Shown here: piece by piece, positions 1-8,772 of the stretch
Layout of the letters: each line of letters opens with the position of its first letter
Position numbering within the stretch: position 1 is the stretch's first letter
Assembly: GCA_947378305.1 (NCBI GenBank)
Contig: CANCJJ010000005.1
Coordinates: 1-64,000 of the forward strand
Direction of reading: 5' to 3'
Source: Phenylobacterium aquaticum
Lineage (GTDB): Bacteria; Pseudomonadota; Alphaproteobacteria; Caulobacterales; Caulobacteraceae
DNA: 64,000 bases
The notes under the pieces: generated by a model
Databases searched by the model: none
Seen by the model: the letters and a program-made list of their open reading frames with translations, nothing else
Told to the model about the DNA's origin: nothing
Translations under genes and position numbers: made by a program

Positions 1-2
1 CT

Positions 3-1004
3 GAGGTCATGGAGATGATGAAGCGGGCCGGAGAGGGGACGCTAAACTGCCGGTTCCCGATCCTTCATGCCCGGGGCAATAATTCCGAACCCCAGTTCGG
101 ACGGACGAGCTTGCGGGCCAGGGGAACCTCGAACCACGGGTTGATCTTCTTCGAAAATACCCGGTTTTCCAGTGAAGCCCTGCATGACCTTAAGGCCTTT
201 GACACCGTGATTGCCGGGTCCACATGGAATGGCGATGTGCTGCGGGCGCTTGGGGTTGAGAATGTCCGGGATAACATCCAGGGCGTTGAGATCGGCCTGT
301 TTCACCCTGGCCCCAGCCGGGACCTCTTCCCGGGCCGTTTCGTTATTTTTTCCGGGGGAAAGCTCGAATTCCGCAAGGGGCAGGATCTTGTTGTCGCTGC
401 TGTCGCCGCCTTCCGCCAGCGCCATCCCGAAACCCTGCTTATGACCTCCTGGAACAATTACTGGCCGCGTAGCGCTGGCGTCACGCGGCTCAAGGCCTCG
501 CCCTATCTCAAAGCCGAGATTGAGCTGGATGTGCGGGGCAAGCTCGCGATTGATCGCTGGCTGTCAGAGAACGGCATTCCGCCAGAGGACTCGCTCATCC
601 TGCCGGACATTCCCAATGGGCAAATGCCCCAGATCCTGCGGGAGGCGGACGTGGCCATCTTCCCGAACCGCTGCGAAGGCGGGACAAATCTGGTGGCCAT
701 GGAGGCCCTGGCCTGTGGAGTTCCCTGCCTGGTCTCCGCCAATACTGGCCATATGGACCTTTTGAACGCCGGAGCGGGGATTGCCCTCACGCAGCAGGGC
801 ACCGTGGCGAGCCTGGGTCCTGACGACGGCACCGAAGGTTGGGGTGAATCCTCTGTCGAGGAGATTGTCGAAGGGCTGGAAACCGTCTGGCAGAAGCGTG
901 AGGCGGCCCAGGCACAAGGCAAGGCCTCGGCCCTGGCCATGGAAAAACTCTCCTGGCGTCATCAGATAGATCAGCTCATGGATTATGTTGGCATACTCAA
1001 ATAA
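3..1004 (+). CDS. Glycosyltransferase (GT-B fold, GT4-like), 5' end outside window
   Basis: Transfers a sugar from a nucleotide-sugar donor, probably in surface polysaccharide synthesis. The open frame runs to the left edge without a stop, and the part before the linker (about 100 residues from the ATG at 9) is too short for a complete N-terminal Rossmann domain, so the true start probably lies upstream. The C-terminal donor domain is clear: FSGGKLEFRKGQDL near residue 114 (the usual G-x-K/R-KG stretch) and EGGTNLVAMEALACGVP near 223, the acidic nucleotide-sugar site. A methyltransferase follows after 27 bases on the same strand. The acceptor and sugar cannot be read from the sequence. Confidence 0.8.
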   Translation, partial: EVMEMMKRAGEGTLNCRFPILHARGNNSEPQFGRTSLRARGTSNHGLIFFENTRFSSEALHDLKAFDTVIAGSTWNGDVLRALGVENVRDNIQGVEIGLFHPGPSRDLFPGRFVIFSGGKLEFRKGQDLVVAAVAAFRQRHPETLLMTSWNNYWPRSAGVTRLKASPYLKAEIELDVRGKLAIDRWLSENGIPPEDSLILPDIPNGQMPQILREADVAIFPNRCEGGTNLVAMEALACGVPCLVSANTGHMDLLNAGAGIALTQQGTVASLGPDDGTEGWGESSVEEIVEGLETVWQKREAAQAQGKASALAMEKLSWRHQIDQLMDYVGILK

Positions 1005-1031
1005 TCGGCAAAGACGGGCGGGGACACGACC

Positions 1032-1829
1032 ATGAGCGATTATAAAAAGTCTCTCATCCAGATCAGCAATATCATTGCCGCAAACAATCGCGACATTGTC
1101 GGACACATAATTGAAACCCGGCGGGTCGAACTCTCCGGGCTGGTGCAGAAGCACCTGAAAAACACCGTCGCCCATGGGCCGCTGACGGGTCTCATCATGT
1201 CGGAAAGAACCCACTGGAGTGCGTCTGACAAGGCGGCCATGTTGCTGGGCTTGTATGAGGCCGAAGTCGTCCAGCTCATTCAGTCCCTGAGCGGGAAATA
1301 TTCAACCTTTATCGATGTGGGTGCCGGGGAGGGCAATTACGCCGCCGGAATGCTCGTGGGTAAACACTTCGCAAAAACAATTTGTTATGAACTCACGGAC
1401 ACGGGACGTGAGGTTATCGCCGACGTTGCCCGGCTCAACGGGATTGGCGGTGAACTCGACATCCGGGGGGCTGCGGACAAGGGGTTCTATCTGGAGCTAA
1501 CGGACGTCCCGCCAGAGGAATGCCTCGTCCTGATCGATGTCGAAGGCCATGAGTTCACCCTCATGGACGAGGCCTTTTTTGCGCATTTTTCGAAGTCGGA
1601 CATCATTGTCGAACTTCACGACTTCATGGTGGAAAACGGCAAGGCCAAGCTTGAGCAACTGATTGCCGACGCATCGGAAACCCACACCTACCGGGCCGTC
1701 ACCACCGGACCGCGCGATCCATCAAAATTCCAGGAGCTTCGCATGCTGTCCGACACGGATCGCTGGTTGATTTGCTCCGAGGGCCGTCCCCGGCTGATGG
1801 TCTGGCTGCACTTCCAGCCCCGCACCTGA
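1032..1829 (+). CDS. Class I SAM-dependent methyltransferase, FkbM-like
   Basis: A 265-residue soluble protein. FIDVGAGEGNYAAG (residues 93-106) is a typical SAM-binding motif I, and LVLIDVEGHEFTLM followed by IIVELHD resembles the acidic motif of FkbM-type methyltransferases, which often methylate sugars. It lies 27 bases after the glycosyltransferase, so the pair may be cotranscribed and the substrate may be a glycan; this is inference. The gene ends 11 bases from the stop of the convergent efflux pump gene. Confidence 0.7.
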   Translation: MSDYKKSLIQISNIIAANNRDIVGHIIETRRVELSGLVQKHLKNTVAHGPLTGLIMSERTHWSASDKAAMLLGLYEAEVVQLIQSLSGKYSTFIDVGAGEGNYAAGMLVGKHFAKTICYELTDTGREVIADVARLNGIGGELDIRGAADKGFYLELTDVPPEECLVLIDVEGHEFTLMDEAFFAHFSKSDIIVELHDFMVENGKAKLEQLIADASETHTYRAVTTGPRDPSKFQELRMLSDTDRWLICSEGRPRLMVWLHFQPRT

Positions 1830-1840
1830 GCGGTTCCCGG

Positions 1841-3367
1841 TTAGTCGGCGTGAACCTCGATCTTTTCCATCCGGATTGCCGGGGCCGGGCGCAGGATCAG
1901 GATCAGGGGAATGAGCAATAGGGTCAGCAGGGTCATCCAGCTGAAGACATCCACATATCCGATCATGGCCGCCTGACGCGTCACCTCGCCATTCAGGGCC
2001 ATCAGTCCGCCCGGGGTGGAGGGATCAAGCGCCTTGGGCAGAGTGAAACGGAGCAAGGGGTTCGAGGTATCAATCTGTCCTGCCAGAACACTGTGGGCCA
2101 GGGCCCCGTCGCGAATGACCATGGCCTGAACCAAGGAAATGCCGACACTCGATCCCAGGCTGCGGGCCATGGTCGAGACAATCGTGCCCTCGACCCGGTG
2201 AGAGGCATCCAGTGTGGCGTAGGAAAGCGTGCTCAGGGGCGCGAAGAGCAGGCCCACCCCAAGCCCTTGAATAAATCCACTCATGACAATCGGGTTGGCG
2301 GTCATGGAGAGGTCGAACTGGGCCATCATCCACAGGGCGCAAATGCAACCCGTCAGGCCAAACAGTAGAACCAGTCTCGCGCCCATGCGGCTGACCAGCA
2401 GAGGCACCAGCAGGAAGGATACCAGTGAGCCCAGGCCCCGGCTCATGCTGGCCGTGCCACTTTGCATGGCTGAATATCCCAGCAGGTTCTGCATGAAGGA
2501 CGGGATGAGGGCGGTCGTTGAGAAGAGAAGCACACCCACAAAAAAGCCGAATATGGTCGTCCCGATAAAGTTGCGGTCCTTGGCCAGGTCGCGATGGAAA
2601 AACGGATGTTCTGCGGTGGCCGTCTGAACAATGAAGACCCAGAGTCCCCCAATGGCCAGCGCCGTCTCAATCCAGATTTCGGGAGATTCAAACCAGTCCC
2701 GCCCCGGGCCCCTGTCCAGCATGACCTGGAGCCCGACGACAAAGGAGACCAGGGCCGTGAAGCCGATGAAGTCAAAGGGTCTCTGTCGCCCGCCCAGATC
2801 CCGGGCCATGAAGGTGAGGATCCCCAGAACGGCGAGGATTCCGATGGGCAGGTTGATGAAGAACACCCAGCGCCAGTTGAGATGTTCGGTGATCCAGCCG
2901 CCGAGGGAGGGTCCGGCAATTGGCCCCAATATGACCGCCGCGCTCCAGACACTCATGACAACGGGTATCAGGCGCTGGGGATAGAGGTCCAGCATGACCG
3001 ATTGCGAGAGGGGCATAAGGGCCGCCCCCGCCAGGCCTTGTAATAGTCGGAAGGCCACCATTTCGGGCACGGAGGTGGCAATGCCGCAGAGCATGGAGGC
3101 GGCCGTAAAGCCAATGATCGAAAACAGCAGCATCCGTTTGCGGCCGATCTTCATCGACAGCCAGCCGGACAAGGGCGTCATGACGGCTGTGGCCAGAATG
3201 TAGGAGGTCAGGACCCAGGTAATCTGATCCTGGGACGCCTGGAGACTGCCCTGCATGTGGGGCAGGGCGACATTGGCAATGGTGCTGTCCAGGGTATTCA
3301 TCAGGGTGGCCAGCATCAGGGCCCCGGTGATGGGGATCCTGTTCTCAATGTCCTTGGCGGAAGCCAC
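1841..3367 (-). CDS. emrB: DHA2-family MFS multidrug efflux pump (EmrB-like)
   Basis: Proton-driven inner-membrane exporter of 508 residues, the usual length for 14-helix DHA2 pumps. Conserved loop motif A is visible as GWLSMKIGRKR near residue 68, and the N-terminus reads ALMLATLMNTLDSTIANVALP, typical of EmrB/QacA proteins (motif D1). The start is GTG, preceded by AAGGGA. It is the third gene of a leftward operon after an EmrA-like adaptor and a NodT-type channel, 21 bases behind the channel gene, so a complete tripartite export system is encoded here. The exported compound is not evident. Confidence 0.9.
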   Translation of the reverse strand: MASAKDIENRIPITGALMLATLMNTLDSTIANVALPHMQGSLQASQDQITWVLTSYILATAVMTPLSGWLSMKIGRKRMLLFSIIGFTAASMLCGIATSVPEMVAFRLLQGLAGAALMPLSQSVMLDLYPQRLIPVVMSVWSAAVILGPIAGPSLGGWITEHLNWRWVFFINLPIGILAVLGILTFMARDLGGRQRPFDFIGFTALVSFVVGLQVMLDRGPGRDWFESPEIWIETALAIGGLWVFIVQTATAEHPFFHRDLAKDRNFIGTTIFGFFVGVLLFSTTALIPSFMQNLLGYSAMQSGTASMSRGLGSLVSFLLVPLLVSRMGARLVLLFGLTGCICALWMMAQFDLSMTANPIVMSGFIQGLGVGLLFAPLSTLSYATLDASHRVEGTIVSTMARSLGSSVGISLVQAMVIRDGALAHSVLAGQIDTSNPLLRFTLPKALDPSTPGGLMALNGEVTRQAAMIGYVDVFSWMTLLTLLLIPLILILRPAPAIRMEKIEVHAD

Positions 3368-3388
3368 GCTTTTGTCCCTTCCCAGGCT

Positions 3389-4879
3389 CTAGAGCCCGCG
3401 CCAGTCGGCGGCGGTGGCGGTATAGAGGGAGACCATGTCTGACAAGCGCCGAGACTCCGCCGTGGCCTTGGTGTCCTGGATCAGGCTGACTTGCCGCTGG
3501 GCCTCAATGACATTCATCCGGGTGGCGCTGCCAAGCCTCTGTCCTGTTGTGGCCTGGTCAACCCCGCCCTCTGCCAGTAGGGTCTCGCGATCCACGAGCA
3601 TGAGGGCTGTCTGGTCAGACTTAAGGGCACTCAGGAGGTCGGCGACCTGACCAAAGGCTGCGAGCACCGTCTGCTGGTATCTCGCACCGGCGGCTCTCAG
3701 GTCGGCTTGCGCCCCCTTCGTCCGGGCTTTTCTGACGCCAGAATCCAGGACGGGGGCGGTCAGATTGCCCAGGAGGGTCCAGCCGGTGCCATCATAATTG
3801 AACAGGGTCTGAGGCTTTAGTGCAGCCTGGGTCAGGTCTGCAGTAAGCTGGATGTCTGGATACTGGTTGGCTAGGCTTACGCCCACAGCCGCCGTTGCCG
3901 CATGCAGGTCGGCCTCAGCCGCAAGGATGTCCGGCCTGTGGCGAACCAGGTCTGAAGGCAGGCTGACCGGGATGTCCGTCGGGACCTTCAGGCTGGCCAG
4001 GCTAAAGGTCGGTGGTGTCCAGCTTGCAGGAGATTGTCCGGCAAGTATCGCCAGACGGTGGCGAGACGCAGCGATGTCGCGCTCCAGGCCCGGAAGCTGA
4101 TCTTCATCGAGGGTCATCTGGAAGATTGCCCGGTTGACCGAAGGCTGGACCTCTTTGCCAAGCGCCTTGGCCTGACGCATCATTTCCACCAGGCTTCGAT
4201 CGCTGGCGACTAGGGCCTTCACAGCGTCGATCTGGGCCTGAAGCCGGGCGATTTTTATGGCTTCCAGCGCAACATTGCCGGTCAGGGCGAGCTTGGCCGC
4301 GTCCGCCTGATGGCCAGCCCTCTCTGCCCGGGCCCGGTAGTCCTCGGCTGAACGGCGACCGCCCCCAAAGACATCCAGGTCGTACCGGGCCATAGCGCCC
4401 ACCGAATAAAGGGAGAAGGTATGATTGGGGAATCCGGACAGGCCAAAGGCCTGGCTGTTGAAACGCTGGTTCTCAAGTCTGCCGCTCGCGTCGAGACGAG
4501 GGCCCCGTGCGCCGTCGGCGGCGTCACCTTCGGCCTGAGCCTTTTCCAGGCGCGCCTGTATTTCAGCAATGCTGGGATTGTTCGACAGGGCCAGCCGGAT
4601 GGTAGCGTCAAGCTCGGGAGATCCAAAGGCCTGCCACCAGGGGCCTGAAGCGGGAAGGTCTGCCACCAGATGCACACCGGAAGGCGCGCGCTCGCCCTCC
4701 AAGGCATAGGCCTGTGCCGTCCGACCCGTGGGCGACTTGGGGGGCTTGAAATCGGGTCCGAGCGATGTGCATCCCGTCAGGACAAGTGCGGCAGCCAGGG
4801 GGATGAGCCGCCAGCCGACTGACCCACGCGTCTCAGCCGAGCGAAGGGCAACAGGGGTCCTGCTCATGTCCCGAACCAT
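3389..4879 (-). CDS. NodT-family outer-membrane efflux lipoprotein
   Basis: TolC-like outer-membrane channel of the tripartite pump. The frame is open up to 4969, but the ATG at 4879 follows directly on the TAG stop of the adaptor gene (4881-4883) and has an AGGAC stretch upstream; ATG at 4867 is an alternative. A lipobox LVLTGC follows a hydrophobic signal, so the mature protein should be lipid-anchored. LGPDFKPPKSP just after it is typical of NodT/OprM proteins, and two repeats of long helical OEP segments fill the rest (about 496 residues). Gene order adaptor-channel-pump is common for EmrAB systems with a dedicated channel. Confidence 0.88.
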   Translation of the reverse strand: MVRDMSRTPVALRSAETRGSVGWRLIPLAAALVLTGCTSLGPDFKPPKSPTGRTAQAYALEGERAPSGVHLVADLPASGPWWQAFGSPELDATIRLALSNNPSIAEIQARLEKAQAEGDAADGARGPRLDASGRLENQRFNSQAFGLSGFPNHTFSLYSVGAMARYDLDVFGGGRRSAEDYRARAERAGHQADAAKLALTGNVALEAIKIARLQAQIDAVKALVASDRSLVEMMRQAKALGKEVQPSVNRAIFQMTLDEDQLPGLERDIAASRHRLAILAGQSPASWTPPTFSLASLKVPTDIPVSLPSDLVRHRPDILAAEADLHAATAAVGVSLANQYPDIQLTADLTQAALKPQTLFNYDGTGWTLLGNLTAPVLDSGVRKARTKGAQADLRAAGARYQQTVLAAFGQVADLLSALKSDQTALMLVDRETLLAEGGVDQATTGQRLGSATRMNVIEAQRQVSLIQDTKATAESRRLSDMVSLYTATAADWRGL

Positions 4880-4880
4880 T

Positions 4881-5972
4881 CTAGCTTCGTCCTGCCTGGG
4901 GGCGGACATCGACCTTGACCCGGGCCGAAAGTCCGGCGCGCGCGGCCATGCCAGGGGGCGGAGAGTCAAAGGCTATGCGGACCTGAAGGCGCTGGGTGAC
5001 CTTGACCCAGTTGCCGGTCGCATTCTGGGCGGGCAGGGGCGAGAAGGCCGATCCGGTCCCGGGGGCAAAACTGGCCACATGCCCCTTGAGGTCTCCGCCG
5101 GGAAAGGCATCAATATGGATCAGCACCGGCTGGCCCACACGCATTTTTGCAACCTGGTCTTCCTTGAAATTCGCCTCGATCCAGGGTTCCCCGGACAGAA
5201 GCCAGAAGGCCGGCTGAGAGGCGTTCAGATAGGCTCCCACCGGGAGCTGATCGACCCGGGCGACCACGCCGTCTGACGGGGCTATGATTTCTGAATAGGA
5301 GGAATTCAACTGGGCACGGTCCAGCTGGGCCTTGGCCAGAAGGACGGAGGGTGCTTGGTCGGCAAGGTCCGGATTGCCACCGAGGGCGGCCAGGGCCGAG
5401 GCAACTTGCTGCTGGGCGGCGGCCAGTTGTTGTTTGGCCTGCTGGGCGGCATGAACGGCCTGGTCATATTGCTGATCCGAGGCCAGACCCGCCGCCAGCA
5501 ACTTCTTCTGACGTTCGGCTTCTGAATTGGCAAAGCTAAGGGTTTCTTCCGCGGCGGCCAAATTTGCGGTTTCGCGACGATAGGTGGCGCGCTGTTGGGC
5601 CACGGCCAGTTCAGCACTGGCCAATTGCGCATTTGCTGCGGTGAGTCCGACGGCCAGATCACGGGCATCAAGCCGGAACAGAACCTGGCCCTGTTTGACC
5701 AGCTGGTTTTCCTGAACCTTGATCTCCACCACCCGGCCACTGATCGAGGGCGCGACGGCGGTCCGGGCGATCTGGACATAGGCATTTTCGGTGGATTGAG
5801 ACTTTCCACTGTTCAGGATTAGGAATGCGACCAGGGCAACTATGGCAACTGGGCCTGCAATCATGATGCGCCAGCGCCAGCGCATCATCGTACTGTCCCG
5901 TCGATCTGTGGCCTTGGGCTCGACATCCGTCACGCTAGTTCCCCCTCCGGCTTCGATCACATGGGCAGACAA
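4881..5972 (-). CDS. emrA: HlyD/EmrA-type membrane fusion protein
   Basis: Periplasmic adaptor linking the pump to the outer-membrane channel. One membrane helix at about residues 35-54 anchors the N-terminus. APSISGRVVEIKVQENQLVKQG (from residue 74) is the first half of the lipoyl/barrel-sandwich domain. A long Ala/Gln-rich coiled coil spans about 110-210, followed by the second lipoyl half (APSDGVVARVDQLPVGAYL) and the beta-barrel. Length 363 is normal for EmrA. It is the first gene of the operon; a promoter with a dyad repeat lies upstream (6023-6083). No regulator gene is adjacent. Confidence 0.9.
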   Translation of the reverse strand: MSAHVIEAGGGTSVTDVEPKATDRRDSTMMRWRWRIMIAGPVAIVALVAFLILNSGKSQSTENAYVQIARTAVAPSISGRVVEIKVQENQLVKQGQVLFRLDARDLAVGLTAANAQLASAELAVAQQRATYRRETANLAAAEETLSFANSEAERQKKLLAAGLASDQQYDQAVHAAQQAKQQLAAAQQQVASALAALGGNPDLADQAPSVLLAKAQLDRAQLNSSYSEIIAPSDGVVARVDQLPVGAYLNASQPAFWLLSGEPWIEANFKEDQVAKMRVGQPVLIHIDAFPGGDLKGHVASFAPGTGSAFSPLPAQNATGNWVKVTQRLQVRIAFDSPPPGMAARAGLSARVKVDVRPQAGRS

Positions 5973-6022
5973 AGAGTCCTGCCCAGTCGCGGAGCCAACC
6001 TGCTCATTAACTTTCGGTCCGG

Positions 6023-6050
6023 TCTATAGGCACCCCGGGGGCCATGACAA
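6023..6050 (-). promoter_or_regulatory. Predicted sigma-70-type promoter of the efflux operon
   Basis: On the minus strand TTGTCA (6050-6045) and TATAGA (6028-6023) are separated by 16 bases and lie about 50 bases before the emrA start. The spacer contains the palindrome CCCCGGGG. The octamer GACTTGTC overlapping the -35 region is repeated in inverted form (GACAAGTC) at 6083-6076 just upstream, which could be an operator for an unlinked repressor or activator. Confidence 0.55.
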
Positions 6051-6094
6051 GTCGCATGGCAGCCTGCAACGTCATGACTTGTCCGTCGGGTCGA

Positions 6095-6388
6095 TCAGGA
6101 CTGGTGCTCTGCCCGGTAGGCCGCGATGGCCTCCTTGGTCACATTGCGCGGATAGCAGAGGGGCGCAGACTTGTACCCCTGACTGTAGGCGCTCTTGCGA
6201 TCGCAGGCCTTCCCTTCCTTGTTCAGGCTGTAGGGGCAGGGACATCCGCGACGATATTTTGCGATGGAGTCTCGGACGATCGTTGCCTTGATCCCGTCAT
6301 CCGCGCGGGATTCTGTTTTCGCGCTACAGCCCGCAGCGAGCAGCGCCAGGGTAATTACAGCTGCATGACGTAAGCTTGATGTGCCCAT
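6095..6388 (-). CDS. Small Cys-rich lipoprotein of unknown function
   Basis: A 97-residue protein starting at ATG 6388, preceded by GGGAGT at good spacing; the frame is open further upstream but without comparable signals. Hydrophobic stretch and lipobox LLAAGC put the lipidated Cys at residue 21. The mature part has four more cysteines in CPCPY (49-53), a Cys at 62 and PLCYP (76-80), with RKSAYS between them; the pattern looks like a small conserved family I cannot name. The cysteines could form disulfides in the periplasm. It is monocistronic, divergent from a serine hydrolase gene. Function unknown. Confidence 0.7.
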   Translation of the reverse strand: MGTSSLRHAAVITLALLAAGCSAKTESRADDGIKATIVRDSIAKYRRGCPCPYSLNKEGKACDRKSAYSQGYKSAPLCYPRNVTKEAIAAYRAEHQS

Positions 6389-6689
6389 TCGACTTACTCC
6401 CACAATCCTCACCGTGCCATTCCGGCATCTTTTCTCAAAAGTAGGTATTCTGAAGCGATCAGAACCTCTGGATTTGTCAACGTCTTTCTTGGCTGGGGTC
6501 ATGGTTGGAAAGCTGGATCCTGCCTCGAAAAACGTCGAACTCTCAAGACTGAGATTCCTCAATTTATCGGGATAGGTGAAATTTCCTAACAAACTTTTCC
6601 CGGATCGGGCGGACGGCTTTTTGAAGTAGGCACCCTTGACATCTCGTGCGCTCTCCAGCCTCTCTGGGCGAATAAATGGGGGAAACATC
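6389..6689. other. Divergent intergenic region, 301 bases
   Basis: Separates the small lipoprotein (leftward) from the serine hydrolase (rightward) and must hold both promoters. A TTGACA at 6636-6641 points rightward, but I see no convincing -10 box at 16-18 bases from it. On the minus strand another TTGACA occurs near 6480, again without a clear -10. No gene is visible. Confidence 0.5.
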
Positions 6690-7856
6690 ATGCGTAAACT
6701 GGCATGTCTGTTGGCGGGACTAAGTCTGATTGGCGGCGGCGCTGCGGCCCAGCAGGCCCTGACCCCGGGAACCCCCAGCATCCTGGTCTGGTCTCCTCAG
6801 CAGCAAAGCGATTGGTACCGGTCCATTGAGTCCGTCTATCACGTAAACACCATTCATCGCGGCGACCGGGTCGAGGCCATGCTCCCCGCCGCGCAGTCCA
6901 TGGCGACGACCTTCACCCATGACGGACGGTCTTGGTCTGTCGATGACTATATGCAGACATACAAGGTCTCTGGCCTTCTGGTCCTGAAGGACGGGAAGGT
7001 TCTGCTGGAACGCTATGGCCTGGGGCGAAAGCCCACGGATCGCTGGACCTCGTTTTCCGTTGCCAAGTCCGTGACCTCAACCCTGGTCGGGGCGGCCATC
7101 AAGGATGGCAAGATCAAGAGTCTCAATGCCCATGTTACTGACTATGTCCCCGAGCTTAAGGGGTCAGGCTATGAGGGCGTTACGGTCCGCCAACTTCTGA
7201 TGATGAGTTCCGGGGTTCGCTGGAATGAGGACTATGCCGATCCAAATTCCGATGTCTCGCAGGCTGGCCTGACCCGTGCGGACGACAAGGCTGGGGTCAA
7301 TCCCATGGTCAGCTACATGCGCAAACTGCCCAGGGCCAGGGTGCCGGGATCGACCTTCAACTACAATACCGGTGAAACCGACCTGGTCGGGATTATGGTT
7401 TCCAAAGCCGTTGGCAAATCACTTGCCGACTATGCGTCTGAGAAAATCTGGAAACCCTATGGCATGGAACAGGATGCCATCTGGATGACCGATACCTCAG
7501 GCCAGGAGCGGGGCGGATGCTGTATCTCCATGACCCTGCGGGATTACGGGCGGGTCGGCCAGTTCATCCTGGATGGCGGCAAGGCCCAGGGTAAGGCCAT
7601 ACTTCCTGCCGACTGGGTGGCCCAGGCCACGTCCAAGCAGATTGACAATGGTGGTCCGGGGTACGGCTATTTCTGGTGGATGCTGCCAGGTGAAGACTAT
7701 CAGGCCGTGGGAATCTTTGGCCAGTCCATCACCACCTTCCGCAAGGACCGGGTGATAATCGTCATCAATTCAGCCTGGCCCCAGGCGACTGGGAAGAAGC
7801 TGAATATGGAGCGGGCAGCCTTTGTCGCCGCCCTGCACGCCGCAGCGGTCCAGTAG
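6690..7856 (+). CDS. Exported serine hydrolase, beta-lactamase class C/NylB-like
   Basis: A 388-residue serine hydrolase of the penicillin-binding/class C fold. The start ATG 6690 follows GGGGGA and gives a signal peptide (MRKLACLLAGLSLIGGGAAA, likely cleaved near residue 20), so it acts in the periplasm. The SxxK nucleophile motif is SVAK (Ser123, Lys126), and FNYNTGETD (223-231) provides the conserved Tyr225. SSGVRWNEDYADPNSD is typical of the 6-aminohexanoate-dimer hydrolase (NylB)/EstB branch, so an amide or ester substrate is more likely than a beta-lactam antibiotic. A cyclase-family hydrolase gene follows 20 bases downstream. Confidence 0.85.
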   Translation: MRKLACLLAGLSLIGGGAAAQQALTPGTPSILVWSPQQQSDWYRSIESVYHVNTIHRGDRVEAMLPAAQSMATTFTHDGRSWSVDDYMQTYKVSGLLVLKDGKVLLERYGLGRKPTDRWTSFSVAKSVTSTLVGAAIKDGKIKSLNAHVTDYVPELKGSGYEGVTVRQLLMMSSGVRWNEDYADPNSDVSQAGLTRADDKAGVNPMVSYMRKLPRARVPGSTFNYNTGETDLVGIMVSKAVGKSLADYASEKIWKPYGMEQDAIWMTDTSGQERGGCCISMTLRDYGRVGQFILDGGKAQGKAILPADWVAQATSKQIDNGGPGYGYFWWMLPGEDYQAVGIFGQSITTFRKDRVIIVINSAWPQATGKKLNMERAAFVAALHAAAVQ

Positions 7857-7876
7857 ATCCAGAGGGGGGTAGGCCA

Positions 7877-8671
7877 ATGGCACGTCGGTATGTGGATCTG
7901 TCCGTCCCCATTGAGGCAGACATTGAGTCCGACCCTCCGGGGTCGGAACCCAAGATCCGCTATATTCGCCATGAGGAGTCCTGGAAGGGCCTGGCCGCTT
8001 CCTTTCCAGGCCTGACCCGGGAAGACCTGCCCGACGGTCAAGGATGGGCCGTGGAAGTCCTACAGCTTTCCACCCATAATGGCACGCATATGGACGCGCC
8101 CTGGCACTTCCATGCCACTCAGGACGAAGCTCTGATTGCGGGCGGTCGCCGGGCAGAAACGATTGACGAACTGCCGTTGGACTGGTGCCAGAGGCCCGGT
8201 GTCAAGCTGGACTTCCGCCATTTCGCTGACGGCTATGTCGTCACCCGTGCCGATGTCGAAGCTGAACTAAAGCGCATTAATTATAGTCTTCAAGAATATG
8301 ATATTGTTGTCATAAATACGTCTGCGGGCGGGAAGTATGGCCAGCCGGGCTATGTGGCCTCGGGCTGCGGGATGGGCCGGGAGGCGACCCTCTATCTCGC
8401 CGAATGCGGGGTCAAGATTGTCGGCACCGACGGCTGGTCCTGGGATGCCCCCTTCGTGCATACCGCCAAACGCTGGGCCGAGACCCGCGACCCGGCGATC
8501 ATCTGGGAGGGCCACAAGGCGGGCCGGGAGATTGGGTATTACCAGATCGAAAAACTGGCCAACCTGGATCAACTGCCGGCCTTCGGGTTCGAGATTTCCT
8601 GCTTCCCGGTAAAGATCAAGGCGGCGGGTGCCGGATGGATTCGGGCCGTGGCCATTTTTGAGGACGCCTGA
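7877..8671 (+). CDS. Cyclase-family (kynurenine formamidase-like) metal hydrolase
   Basis: A 264-residue cytoplasmic protein of the cyclase/KynB family (PF04199). The signature HNGTHMDAPWH at residues 67-77 supplies the metal ligands (His67, His71, Asp73) as known for the family. Members hydrolyse formamides or cyclic amides and imides; the exact substrate cannot be told. It follows the serine hydrolase after 20 bases and precedes an acyl-CoA ligase by 101 bases, which fits a catabolic set where an amide or lactone is opened and the acid is activated with CoA. Confidence 0.83.
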   Translation: MARRYVDLSVPIEADIESDPPGSEPKIRYIRHEESWKGLAASFPGLTREDLPDGQGWAVEVLQLSTHNGTHMDAPWHFHATQDEALIAGGRRAETIDELPLDWCQRPGVKLDFRHFADGYVVTRADVEAELKRINYSLQEYDIVVINTSAGGKYGQPGYVASGCGMGREATLYLAECGVKIVGTDGWSWDAPFVHTAKRWAETRDPAIIWEGHKAGREIGYYQIEKLANLDQLPAFGFEISCFPVKIKAAGAGWIRAVAIFEDA

Positions 8672-8772
8672 CCCGACTTTGCGGCCAGGCCCTCTTGCTT
8701 TTATCGACCGTGCGTTCAAACCTGACCGCCGCAAAATGACACGCCTGAACGGGCGGCATGTGGGAGGCGACA

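Noticed and set aside
6636-6664. Sigma-70 promoter starting with TTGACA before the serine hydrolase
   Set aside because: No acceptable -10 hexamer at 15-19 bases from the TTGACA.
6389-6781. N-terminal extension of the small lipoprotein up to 6781
   Set aside because: The extension would cover the divergent promoter region and bury the signal peptide and lipobox.
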